Assembly: GCA_037974665.1 (NCBI GenBank)
Contig: CM075765.1
Coordinates: forward strand, 56,925,747-56,989,746
DNA: 64,000 bases
Origin: Ehretia macrophylla
Taxonomy: Eukaryota > Streptophyta > Magnoliopsida > Boraginales > Ehretiaceae
Reading direction: 5' to 3'
This document shows positions 1-10,909 of this stretch, piece after piece. A program made the position numbers and the translations under genes. The stretch's first letter is position 1. Each line of letters starts with the position of its first letter. The notes under the pieces were generated by a model. That model ran no database searches. It was given only the letters and a program-made list of their open reading frames with translations, and had not been told where the DNA came from.

Positions 1-601
1 GCTTGTTAAGTGTGTCTTGAAAGTGTATGCTTGTATGTGAAATTGTGTGTCTTGATATGAATGTGTGCTCCTATGTGATATAGTTATGTGTTATGTGTTA
101 ATTGTGTGTTAAGTGAAGTAAAGTGTCTAGTTGTGCATTGAATTGACCTATGGAATTGGCATTGTGAATCGAATCGACCTCGTGAATTGTTAGTTGCTTG
201 AAATATTGCTTGTAATGTGTGTATTGGAATGTCTTGAATTGGTTGAGCCGTGATTTGAATTGATTATGTTGGGCTTGAATTGATTGTCATATTTGAATGA
301 CTTTGATGATTAAATGGTTTTGTAAACTCTTTTGGAAACTTGCTTACATAATAGTTTAAGGCATGTGTATAAATGTGATATCTTGGCATTCATACATGTC
401 CCGTGGAAATGGTAGGTAATCCTTCTTCCTCCCTTGAAGAAAGTTGTTCCCCGTTGTCTTTTCAAGGTGTATGGATTGGCAGGAAAGGAATGGCATTTGA
501 CTAGCCTTATTTGGGAGTTGGTGTTTGTTTATGGAGCTCAGTTGTTGGCATACATCTAAGACTTTTATTTGTAAATGGCAATCATAAAAAGATAACTTTC
601 T

Positions 602-1560
602 TTGGTGTTTCTGTATGATGGCTCTTGGTATCATTCTTGGGTTTTTTACTGGGTATTCTTTGGAGACTTCTATTGGCACTTCTTGGTAGACTTGGCTATT
701 GGGCTTTCAGTTGGACTTACTGCATGGTATTATCTATGGCATATGTGTCTCGGTCTTTATTGGTGTGCTACTGGCATTCCTCATTAGAAATCCTTCAATG
801 GCTTTCTATAGAATTCTTAGTGGTCATTTATCTAATACTTACTGGCAATCCTTGGTATTTTCTTGCTAGAGCATTGTTTCGGGTATTTTCTTTGGCATCC
901 CTTAGTTGGTTTGGTAATTGGAATTCCTATCGGACTTATTATGTAATATTACTCACAGTATTCTCTGGAATTCTTATTGGGCATTCTACTAGTATTTTCC
1001 TCATTGGCATTTATTGGAAGATCCTACACTTGGAATTCTGCTTGGACTTATTATCTTGTATTGTTTACGGCTTCCCCATCGGCCTTTCTACTCAGGGGAA
1101 TCTATACTTGCTGTTTGACTAAGATGTTACGGTAGGAACACAGTGATTGGAAGATTTCATTTAGAGGTTGGCCTTTGGTATTCTTCTCTATAATCCTTTA
1201 CAGAACTTTCAGCTGGGTCTATTTACGGTAATCAGCACTGCATGAGGTGCATCTACTCTGGCTATCTTTTAACTTTCTTATTTGGTACTTGATAGACTTC
1301 TATTGGAGATTCGTGTGTGGGGTATTCTTCTTGCCATCAATGTGGTATTGCTATCATCTACAGTATCCTTGCTTTAGTCTTTATTGGCATCTTCTCGGCA
1401 CTCTTAGAGGGGAATTCTTTTATGATATTCTTGACCAGCGGAATTCTTATTTGGATTTCAAGATGGTATTTTCAATTAAACCTTTATTTGGTCTTATTGT
1501 TTTGGAGTTTTCAGTCAGTACTATTGGGGTTTCTTAGTAAGGTATTCTTCAGGCATTCTT
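602..1560 (+). repeat. Degenerate tandem tract built on GGTATTCTTNTTGG-like units
   Basis: Words such as 'ggtattctt', 'ggcattctt', 'ggaattctta' and 'ttattggc' recur every 20-30 bases with heavy drift through the whole interval. The same style of tract occurs at about 27110-27560, just upstream of another gypsy LTR. It therefore looks like a feature of the 3' untranslated region of these elements rather than coding sequence. Confidence 0.6.
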
Positions 1561-1661
1561 AATCAGTGTCTTGTTCAACAACCAACGAAGAGTGGTCATA
1601 GTTGGATTTCAGATGATGCTGAGTTCTATTGGAAGAAGAATTGCGAGGACGCAATTGTTTT

Positions 1662-1674
1662 AAGGGGGGAAGGA
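1662..1674 (+). other. Polypurine tract of the family-1 element
   Basis: The run AAGGGGGGAAGGA ends immediately before the TG of the LTR at 1675. A purine run abutting the 3' LTR is the plus-strand primer of LTR retrotransposons. It is preceded by 'gcgaggacgcaattg', and a similar 'gcaaggacgtaattg' sits before the LTR at 27621. Confidence 0.85.
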
Positions 1675-4418
1675 TGTGAAAACCCGAACCTGGCATGCAT
1701 TTAATAACATTTAATTGCATTTAATTGTTATCTTAAATGTTAGCATTGAATTATGTGTTTATTTTTGGTTAAACATTTAATTATAGCTTTATTTTTATAT
1801 TTCTTTTGGAAGTAATTAAAATAACACTTGAGTTAATTATTTTAACAGAATATCACCTACCTTTCATATTTATGTCAATCGGTTTTAGTTTTCTTGCACT
1901 TAAATGCTCGGATTTCAATTAAATGAAAAGTAACTCCGAGCCGGAGTAAATTTTGAACTATGATGCTTTCCAAAAATGATATATTTCTTAAATTCTTTGA
2001 GATTTAATCGTTATTCTTTTATTGTCGCAAAGTGCATAGCATTTCGAGATAGATAGATAGGAAATGAATTCTAGTCCTTAGCAAATAGTGAAAACTAGTA
2101 TTTAGTGTCTTGATTTTAATATTTTTGTTGTTGTTAGCTAGAATTAGAATTGTGCTAGTTGTTTTAGCTTCAAAGTGCCTAAAATAAGCTTATTTGACCA
2201 ATTCTTAAGTGGTTTGACCAATGCCTTGACCATTGACCTTGTCATCCTTTTTAATAGCATAACATAGCACAAAATAAAAAAAGAAAAAAAGCTGAAAACA
2301 GTTTGGTTATGGCCGAAAATAGAAGGAAAGAAAAAAACACATTTCTTCATCAAATCATCAAATCTTCTCGTAAGCTTGCACGGGGTACTTTCCGAGCCCC
2401 TCTCCGAGGTTTTCCTAGCGTCTAGGAGCGTCTAAGGTGAGGGTTTCATCGTTATTTGCGCATTTGAAATATTTGTATCTAAACTTTGATTTTTAGATTT
2501 TATGCGTAGATTGTTGTTTTAATCGTTTTGTTGCTTAAAGAATGTTCCTTGTTGATTGTAGAACATGTATTTATAGCTTTTTAACATTTTCTGCCGTTAA
2601 ATGTTGAGGTTGCAATTTAAATTGATTGTTGAATAGTGTTTTGTGAAAAGTAAACCCTTGAAACGATGAAGTTGCTCCGTTATGCTGTCCGTTGATGTAG
2701 AAATGTGCTAGATATGCTAGAATGGCTAAATGTCTGGTTTAATTGGAATGTGTAATAGAAAAAGGGAGAAAAAGGGCTTAGTGAAAGTCGAGGTCGTTTA
2801 GGTCGAGTTTGGCATTTTCTCGTTTTGCATGTTGGCATCGTTTTGGGAGGCCATGGAAGCACTTTTGGTGCGATTATGGCGTTGGTTGGGTGTTTGGTTG
2901 ATATAGTTGTAGTTCAAACGAGCAAAGAGGGAAATCGGGACTTTGCGTGAATTTTAGGGTAAAGTAGGGTTTCGGGGTCTTTAGATGTGCCTTATGGTGA
3001 CCTAGGAGGGTTGGTGAAGTCGGTTTCCAAAGCTCGTAGCTCGTTTGAAAGTAGTAGTGTTTTGAAGTTGGGGTCATTTTTGTGATTTTGTGTGTTTTCA
3101 TAGAATATTGCTTATAGTATGTTTATATTGATTATAGAATGCTTATATTGCTCATAGAATGATTATATTGATTATGCAATGCTTATATTGCTTATAGAAT
3201 GTTTATATTGCTTATAGAATGCTTATATTGCCTATAGAATACTTGCAAATGCTTGTTAATGCTTATTACGTTTGTTAGAGTTGATTATTGATTGAAATGT
3301 TTATCAATTGTTGAGAATGCTTGATATCGCTTGTTTATCGCCTTGTATCGAGTCTTGCATTGCATAGTGTCTCGCACGTGAGTGATGGGCCTCTCTGGGT
3401 AGCCTCGGGTTGCCAGTGTTGGTTGCTCTAGCTCCGTAGCTATTCCCTCTTCTCGCTTGGGTTGCCTCCCAGGGAGTTTTGGGTCGTAGAATTGATGGAT
3501 ACTTCTGGGGTATTCCAAACTGGTGTTATAAGGTGGTTTGAGCCGGTGCGTCATCGTTACTGTCATCGGAATCGTGATCAGTACATTACTCGCTCGAGTG
3601 ATCCATAGCCTTCAGAGTGTGGTATAGCTTTGAATGGTTGTGTTAATGCTTTCATTAATTACTTATTGTATTGATAGTTTGTTTTGATTGCTTACTTTCT
3701 CAATTATATTGCTTAGCTGCCTATTTGCATTGCACGACTTTCTTTCTCTCTACCTCGATATCTGTCTCGCCCTCACTGAGTATACAGGTTGTGTATACTC
3801 ACTCCTCACCACCACATTTCAGGAAATGTCATGTTAGCTGGAAGTTCGTGATTATGTGACAGTTCGTGCCTGAAGAGTTGTTTTGCGTGCCTATGTGGCT
3901 TGAGTTGTCGAAGTGGCAAAGATGTATGCTTTCATGTATTGTATGCATTTAATATTAAAAGAATGTAATTTAAGTTTTATTAGGTTATTGAAGTAATTTG
4001 AAATGCTGGCTTATGTATTTAGTTAGTATAGTTTAACTTCAATGTATGTTTGTAATGTCCAAAGGAAAAGAGTTAGAATGACACGATAGTTTATTTTATG
4101 CAGTAGCCTAGTGTGGTTTAATTGTCAAGTTTGAATGTACTTGTCAAAAATGAAAAGAGATAGGTTAGCTTTTAAATTGGAAATTGTATGTATACTTGCT
4201 GAGTTTATTTGTTGAGAACCGAGGCTCGGATGGCCTTGAGGTGGTTGAATGTTTGGATATGGTATTGGTCCACTTATATGTTGTCGCAGGTTTGCTTTTT
4301 GCCTAGAAACAGGGGAGACTCTATCCGTTTCCCTGAAAATTTTGCCCGGGTTTGGAATTGGGTTGTGAATAGAATGATTGTTAGAACTCCTGGTCTTGAG
4401 AGGGATCGGGGTGTCACA
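1675..4418 (+). mobile_element. Family-1 gypsy 3' LTR, full length (about 2.74 kb)
   Basis: The LTR starts TGTGAAAACCCGAACC and ends GGGGTGTCACA, with canonical TG...CA ends and a polypurine tract directly upstream. The same sequence recurs in reverse orientation as two solo LTRs (10910-13521 and 14661-17181). All three contain the block around 'cctaggagggttggtgaag' (here near 3001) and the 'aggtgagggtttcat' block near 2433. The LTR is inserted inside the family-2 LTR that follows; the first five bases after it, ggtaa (4419-4423), are the expected target-site duplication, whose partner would lie off the left edge. Confidence 0.85.
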
Positions 4419-6396
4419 GGTAACACCTGTATGCATGCAATAATTGAGAGTGATCTTATATAAAACAAGCCCAGTGAGGATTCGATAGATCTCTAACAGT
4501 ATTTACTATACTCATTGGAAATCTTCCTTTGACTAGTGAACACATAATAATCATCAATGATAATATAAGGACATTAATTATAATGACCAATCAATAAAGG
4601 ATACTTTAGTTGGTGTCGTTCCAAACGCCATCACGATCTCAACCATTCTTCTTATAACTCCCCATTACTCACGCACCCGATGTACCTCTCTAGCCCTTCC
4701 CTCCGTGGCACCTCTATAATGCGAGTTAGGGGTAGCCTATGATAGTCATACCGGTTTCAACCCGACAGCTCGACACTGCCCGAGAGATGGCACACACATA
4801 CCAAGACTCATGACAATAACAATAATCATTCAAAACTCAGGAGGACAACCTTTCACATTGACTATCTCTCAGCTTATCAATAATCAATTATCACAGGAGG
4901 ACAACAAAGTAGGTTGCCTATCTGCTGGTTCATCAAATATCAATCAATAATCATCATTTCAACAACATATCATCTAATAAACAATTAACAACTCAACAAC
5001 TAAGTTAGATGACAAAGTAGGCCATCCAACTTAACATGCAATAACCACACAACTAAACCCTAGTCTAACCATCAACAACTCACAATTCAACCACTCAAAC
5101 ACTACCCAAACATCCAAAGGCATAATCCAACATTTTAAAGAAAGACAACCCAAACTTCTAAAAGTTATAACTTACATTCTACCAATCCGATAACCTCCAA
5201 ACCAGTTTCTATCACTCACTCACTCAATCAAAAACATTAGCCCCCTCGGAAACCAACCATAATCCATCCAAATCAAGCCCAACAACCCTAAAACCTCAAT
5301 GCACCTAGGCTGAAATTTTTGGACTTTTGCACCAATATTGCAATCAAAATTTCGGTATTATAACATTACTACCACGTATTTAACAAACTTTTACAAGCTA
5401 ACATCAAACAATTCCAACTACCACATCATCATTGATTCAACAAATAGCTAAATTCTCAATTTTTAATACCCGAAAGTAGAAATGCATACTACAACTGTTC
5501 AAAACTGATATAAACACATATAATCAATCCTTAGCATCTAATGAGAAATAATATAACATCAATTCAACATTCCAACTGTTCAAAATTCAATTATATGCAA
5601 AAACATAAAAATGACATTTTGAGTTCTAGAATTTTTCTCTCACTTTTGATCCGAAAAAAGCCGTGAATGCGTGCAATGTGTGCCCAACAAGCGGAATCCA
5701 ACTTGGTTCGAAAAACTATGGACAAAAACTAGGTTTTTCAAGTGAATTTTGCTTTGAAAACCTTTGAAATTCTCTCTCTATTTTCCTCCCCAACCTCTCG
5801 GAAATGTGTGTGTAGAGTGAGTGTGTTTTGTGAGCTTTTAATGTGTGTTGATGCTTAATAGCTCAAAGTCAAACAAATTTTAAAAAGTCAAAGTTGAACA
5901 CTTGTTATTGTTTTAGTCTTTTTAGTCTTTTAATTTCATTTTCTTGACTCTTTAGCTTGCTCAAGTAAAAATACTATATTTTGTAGTTTAAGAATAGGTG
6001 ACAACATTTTCACATGCATACTCATACACCCGCTCGGGTAAAAACTCAATTTTTGCAAAATAAAGTTTAAAAACCTTTAAAATTTCAAAGCCGATTTGAA
6101 ATCCGTTTTAATCAAACAAGTGTCTATTAATATCTGAGGACTAGGTTTTAAGATGTTTAAAACACCCCCGTAAAAATTAGCAGACGTGCGTCTAAAACAC
6201 TATTCATTAAAACCGTCGATAAAATTTCTAATACCGTTGTTGATGAAAATTTCATGAATGCACACATAGCATGTATTAGGAATATAAATCACATATGTAG
6301 CACTTTCTAACTTATATAACACATAAACAAGTCAAATCACACAAATCAAGGCAAAAACACGCAAATCGAGATAAAGACAAAATATGGGGTCTCATA
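4419..6396 (-). mobile_element. Family-2 gypsy LTR, truncated
   Basis: This is the reverse complement of the LTRs at 27621-30236 and 38710-41104. Shared landmarks are 'gcatgcatgcaggtgttac' at the left edge, the TATA region 'cttatataaaac' near 4455, and the terminal segment reading TATGAGACCCC on the - strand, equivalent to TGTGAAACCCC of the intact copies. The 5' end of the LTR (high coordinate) abuts atp6 of the mitochondrial block. Its 3' end is cut by the family-1 LTR ending at 4418. No coding sequence is present. Confidence 0.85.
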
Positions 6397-6398
6397 AG

Positions 6399-7283
6399 GA
6401 CTCATACAGGTAATGAGAAGCTTAAAAAATGAAGCCCATTTCTTTAAAATCCCACTATAGTGATGCAAATAAAAATCGAAAATGAGAGACCCAAAGTAAT
6501 GAGAAAATGACTTGTAACTGTGAAGCTATCAAGTATCATACCCTGGGGATTATGAAATAACGAAAAAAGTAAAAGTGATCGAGATGCAGGGAGAAACTTT
6601 TGTTTAACATTTTCGGAAAGACTACCTATTTGTTCGTTTGCCGGGTTCGACATGAAATCATAAATAAGCTCTACCAAGGATTGCCAAGCATTTAGTACTG
6701 AGTTTCCTCCTCCGTTTTTAGTAACAAAATGAAGCAAGAGTAGGACCAAATTGAGAGTTAGTAGCATAAACAAAGATGGATTTGTGAATCAGAAATAAAA
6801 GTTTCCTATATTCATAGGAATCAATGGGAGAATAGAAAATTGCTCAAGTGGGCTGGGGATGGGGACCAGCCCCCTTAGATTCAGAGCATCTGTATCGGCT
6901 TCACCTTGTACTCCGCTTATGTTCAAATCATTCAAAAGGAACTCCATAAAATGGATATTCTCGCTTTTCCCATGTAAAGCTTCGGCCGCAGCCAGAACAT
7001 CTTCGGGACTCCTGTTAATCATCAACTCCCCTAATTTAGCATGTATATCAAATTGAAGCTATACTATACGTTCACTTGAAGGGTTAAGACTTGGATGATC
7101 TTCAAAAACCCCATTAGATGAACCCTAAGTGCTAGAAGTGCCAAATGATTGAAAACTACAATCGTTAATAGTCATCGTTGATTGAGATTGACTTGTAATA
7201 GTAGTAGAATAAATAGTATTAGACGATTGAGTACTATTAAGACTGTTTTCATCAAAGAGAAAGAGGCGTAGAAATTGAGGCAT
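6399..7283 (-). pseudogene. atp6: Mitochondrial atp6 (ATP synthase subunit a), truncated and nonsense-mutated
   Basis: Atp6 forms the proton-channel subunit a of the F0 sector in the inner mitochondrial membrane. The core is recognisable from the segment PLEQFSILPLIP through FTNPSLFMLL, the WQSLVELIYDF block and the SFTVTSHFLITLGLSFSI membrane helix. The frame can be followed upstream to an ATG at 7283, giving a long N-terminal extension as in many plant atp6 genes. In-frame stops occur at 7125-7127 (TAG, codon 53), 7059-7061 (TAG, codon 75) and 6789-6791 (TGA, inside FYF-FTNP), plus one more TAA near 6453. The two early TAG codons fit CAG-to-TAG transitions. The gene is cut at about 6399 by the family-2 LTR, so the C-terminal helices are missing. 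Confidence 0.88.
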
Positions 7284-9488
7284 TCTTGAATGAGAAAAGA
7301 TGATTCCCTCTAGACAGAAAGAGAGTCCTTCCTATACGAGTAGTGAATAAGTATAGATAACTTTTCTTGGTTGTTAACCAACGGAAAGCATGGGAGAAAG
7401 ATGTATAAACAAAAGAGGAAACGAAATGGTAACATCATAACAATGAATTAATCAGAATCAATATCAACTACAACGACGAAGACCGACACCGACGAAGATA
7501 CTATACTGAATGACTTGATCGATCATACTAGATTGTATAAGATAGACCATAAACCTTTCATACGCAATTCCTCAATCCATTCATTAATAAGCTGATCCGT
7601 TTAGTTCTGTTCTTCTCCTAGTTTTATAGTACACCCATGTAGAGCGACGCTAAGTGCGCTGCATCTCCTGTCCAAGTAAAGAATATCTTGTCCAAGTCCT
7701 TTCAGCTTGTGTCCTTCTTTTGCCATTGGGAATGGAACATTTCTCAACTTGTAAGTGGTAGAAATTCAAAATCTTGGACTCTGTTGCAGGTTTTGGTTGA
7801 TTAAAGAATCTTCTCGTGTATATTAGTCAAAGATGTGACTTTCACAGGTTCGATTGCTCTTTGACTAGTGTGCCTGAGAATGTATTGATAAATGGGCTTT
7901 TGAAACTCGATTTGTCGCAACAAGAGGTATTGTCTCCGCCTTTTCAAGTAAGGATCATCTCTCAAGTGTTATGATCCTCCATTGCTCCTCGGTAGTATCC
8001 TAAGGCTCAATGCAATGATTGATCTTCTGCGCTAAGGCTAGTATCTCATCCTATCTTTCATCTTATTGCTTCGAGCTCTTTTTTGAAAAAGTGTCAAAGT
8101 GTAACCTGTTGCTCCTTGATTTCACATAAACAACTGAGTGCCTTCTGCTCCTTTTGGTCTTCTCTTTTTGTGTCTATTGATCTCCTGGCCACTCACATTC
8201 TCTTTATTGAATCCTTCTAGGTAGATAGGACTACTCCTACTTGTTCTTGGCCTTGGCTACTTAGAACATCCGTTTAGTTTGTCTTAGAGAATAGAAGACG
8301 AAATTTGATTTTCGTCTTATTGTAGGTCGGTCATCTATTCAATCTGGAATTCTATCTCTTGTTTACTTTCTGGTACCAGTTTAAGTTCATTTGTTCAAAC
8401 CAATATCTATGTCAGGCTTCCCTTTCTAAAGAAGTTTTTATCTATTGCGAGAAGTTCCTCTAGCCGCTGACTCTCTCTTTAGCAGTGATGAAAATGAATC
8501 TGGGTCTTGATCATGAGAAGAAGTCAATACAGGCTCTGGTGAATCAGTCAAATTGAGTACGCCAGCCCTACTATAAAATTCCACAATATTTTTTAATGAT
8601 TCCCACTCTGCTAAATCTTCTTGAAAAGGGATTGTGAAAGCCTTGTCTCCTATTGGCGGAGAAGCAAAATCGGAATCAGACTTCGAATTGTTGACCATGC
8701 CTCAGACCGGAATACATAACAAAGTCACTTATTGCATGAGCACCTTGTTGGAGAAGATGCAGATCCTGAGCTACTAAGCTCAACAAATCCTTTCTACACA
8801 TTGTCAACATCAATGATGGTTTGGTTGAACTTCAAGGCAGATAAAATTTGCCCGCCCGAAGAAAGGTGCAGCGGGCGATCATTCATATTGGTGACTCTTA
8901 GCTTCTTCCTCTTCCCAGCAGCATAGGGCAATTCATCCCCTATTCCACTAGTTCTGATGCATACTTTGCAAAAAGACTCATCTGGTCACCTTTTTATTTA
9001 TATTATAGCCTGCGCTCTTCTCATCAATCGGGCTGTCCATTCTTCCTTCTTCCATCCACCTCTGCTCCAGCGTCTTCAACTTTGCCGTTTCTTGCTACCA
9101 AATCCAAATGCGCATCTGAGGTCTTCTATCTGAGGAAAAGGCGAATCCCTTATACTGTATAGGCCGTTTGCTATTGCTATAAGGGATATTCGCCTTTCTA
9201 TGGTTTGGCTTCGCTATCACTCCTTTGTAGTGGTTGACCTAAAAAGTAGTATTCCTGCCATACCAGAATGCCTATTATCTAGTGCCAGAAGCAAGCAAGA
9301 TGAGGTCGATCTGCTTCGTAGACAAGGCTCGTTCCATACTTAACTTACGAGCTCATGTAGTACTGGCCCATATCTCTAAAGGGGCTTATGCACTCCACTC
9401 GCTATCTACTCAACGAGCGTTAGAGCGAGCGAAGCCTTCAATTTAGTAGCTTCCCCCATTTTCCCTCACCCTACTCTTTAATTTTCAC
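7284..9488. other. Unassigned mitochondrial-like spacer between atp6 and cox2
   Basis: No gene is recognised here. An 86-codon open frame at 8438-8698 (- strand) and shorter frames have no familiar motif and are left unnamed. The interval includes one strong hairpin (9137-9197). Base composition resembles plant mitochondrial spacer (moderate GC, many short purine/pyrimidine runs) and differs from the AT-rich LTRs on either side. Confidence 0.5.
9137..9197. repeat. Inverted repeat / hairpin near the 3' side of cox2
   Basis: The arms AAAGGCGAATCCCTTATA (9137-9154) and TATAAGGGATATTCGCCTTT (9178-9197) are complementary apart from a two-base bulge, with a loop of 23 bases. It lies about 290 bases beyond the cox2 stop codon on the cox2-sense strand. 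Stem-loops near 3' ends protect transcripts in plant mitochondria, so this may be a relic of such an end. That role is inference. Confidence 0.55.
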
Positions 9489-9611
9489 TTAAGCTTTCCC
9501 AATTTGGGGAATTAATTGATTGGATACCCGAGAACCATAATCTTTCTCAGGAACAGCTTCTACGACAATTGATAGGGGTCAGGATTGTTTGGAATCTATG
9601 CCCCCTGCCCT

Positions 9612-9647
9612 CCAAACCGTATGGGAGCCTTTCAGCTCATACTGCTC
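9612..9647 (-). ncRNA. Group II intron domain V of cox2 intron 2
   Basis: On the - strand the segment reads GAGCAGTATGAG, then a CTGAAAGG loop, then CTCCCATACGGTTTGG, the typical 34-36 nt domain V hairpin. It sits 40 bases upstream of exon 3, as expected. The catalytic-triad region is altered from AGC-CG to AGC-AG, one of the few changes. Confidence 0.75.
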
Positions 9648-10909
9648 ACACTCCTAGATCTTCACAGTGCCTCATCCACCAAAGTATAAGCTGGGACCTG
9701 CTCTGAAAAGCGAGGCCTACTTCAAAATTCGCTTTCAACAAATGTAAACAACACCAGGAAAACAGTCAACTATGGTTGCCCATTGATCTAATCATAGGTG
9801 AAATCCAGTCCCTTCGCTTCGCGCCAGGCTTGGAAACTGTAAGTTAGGCCCCCTTCGCCTTTCGGCAGTGAGAAAGCGAGCAACAAGCTGAAAAAGCCAA
9901 GTCCATTTTTAATAGTAATAAGGTAAGCTTCATAGCTCCAACCTATCAAAGGGGAAAGGCAAAACTAGCTGAAGGGAGGGCTTCATAGCCTTACCTTTTT
10001 CTTATTAAAGGGAGCGTTTTTTTCTTATTATTATTCAATTTGAGTATATTATGAATACAAGGATAAGCTAAGAGGGCTGGGAATTGTAAGAATTGAGAAG
10101 TCCTCTATTGAATTGAATAGAGTGAAAAAGACAGGTTCGGAAATGGCCGGATTAACAGGAAGAAGGGTAGCCCCACCCTGAAACAAAAGTGTACATACAT
10201 AAAAAAAGAGATTGGTTATGGCCTTTACTTGACAGAGCTCATTCCCATCTATCTTGATCGGGAAGAGGGTTAGTAGTCTCTGCTGTTGTAGGTCCTTCTC
10301 CTTCTGCTAAGACGACCCTCTTTTTTGTTTTTGTTTGTTCACTGCGGCACGAAATCTTAAAGAAGCTGGGATAACTTAGAAAGAGAGTGGCGCCTAGCGA
10401 GAGCGTCTCTTGTCTTTGTAAAGGAACAGTACGATCTAGGACTGGCCCCCTTTCGCATGACCTAGAAAGAAAAAGAAGTCCCTGCTACTATAAGGTCTCT
10501 AAAGTCCTCCCTCAGGACACTCTTTTGTTGCCTATGGGGACAGGGTAGCCCCGACTTCCATAGGTCCTTGGTTCGACCTCCTAATGAGAATTGAGGTCCT
10601 TGCACGGGCGTCTCTTCCCTAAGACTTGCTTACTCTGTATGGAGTGCCCCGTGGTTCCTCGAATGCCAGTTACAGAGAGGAATGCCATCAACTAGGATGC
10701 TATTGGCCACTAACCACTCGCTCGCCGGCTGCTCGGGCTCCTCGTTTCAAGTTCGTATCCTAACCGTGTCCTCTGCTCCACTAGGAGCCTGGCCCCTTCT
10801 TCTATCTTATCTACTACTTTGCTCCTCGGCTCCATGCTGCTCCAACCGCTCACTGTAATAGCTTGTTTCTCGGGTGGCTCACGCCCTGGGCTGTACGACT
10901 GAGTCAGAG

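Larger units (their letters stand above)
1..1674 (+). mobile_element. 3' internal region of a family-1 Ty3/gypsy element (non-coding)
   Basis: This stretch lies directly upstream of a polypurine tract and a full LTR in + orientation, so it is read as the 3' internal, untranslated part of an LTR retrotransposon whose body lies left of the window. Bases 1-360 are T/G-rich low-complexity sequence, and 602-1560 is a degenerate repeat tract. No protease, reverse transcriptase or integrase motif is visible in any frame. The open frames here (for example 625-1122) are by-products of the T-rich repeats and are not annotated as genes. The assignment rests on position; the element's coding part cannot be seen. 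Confidence 0.65.

Noticed and set aside
625-1122. 165-codon + strand open frame, very rich in Leu, Trp and Tyr, looking like a membrane protein
   Set aside because: It is a translation of the T-rich degenerate repeat tract; no conserved motif, and similar tracts elsewhere have stops.
8438-8698. 86-codon - strand open frame between atp6 and cox2
   Set aside because: No recognisable family, no upstream signal, and neighbouring mitochondrial genes are dead; likely chance.
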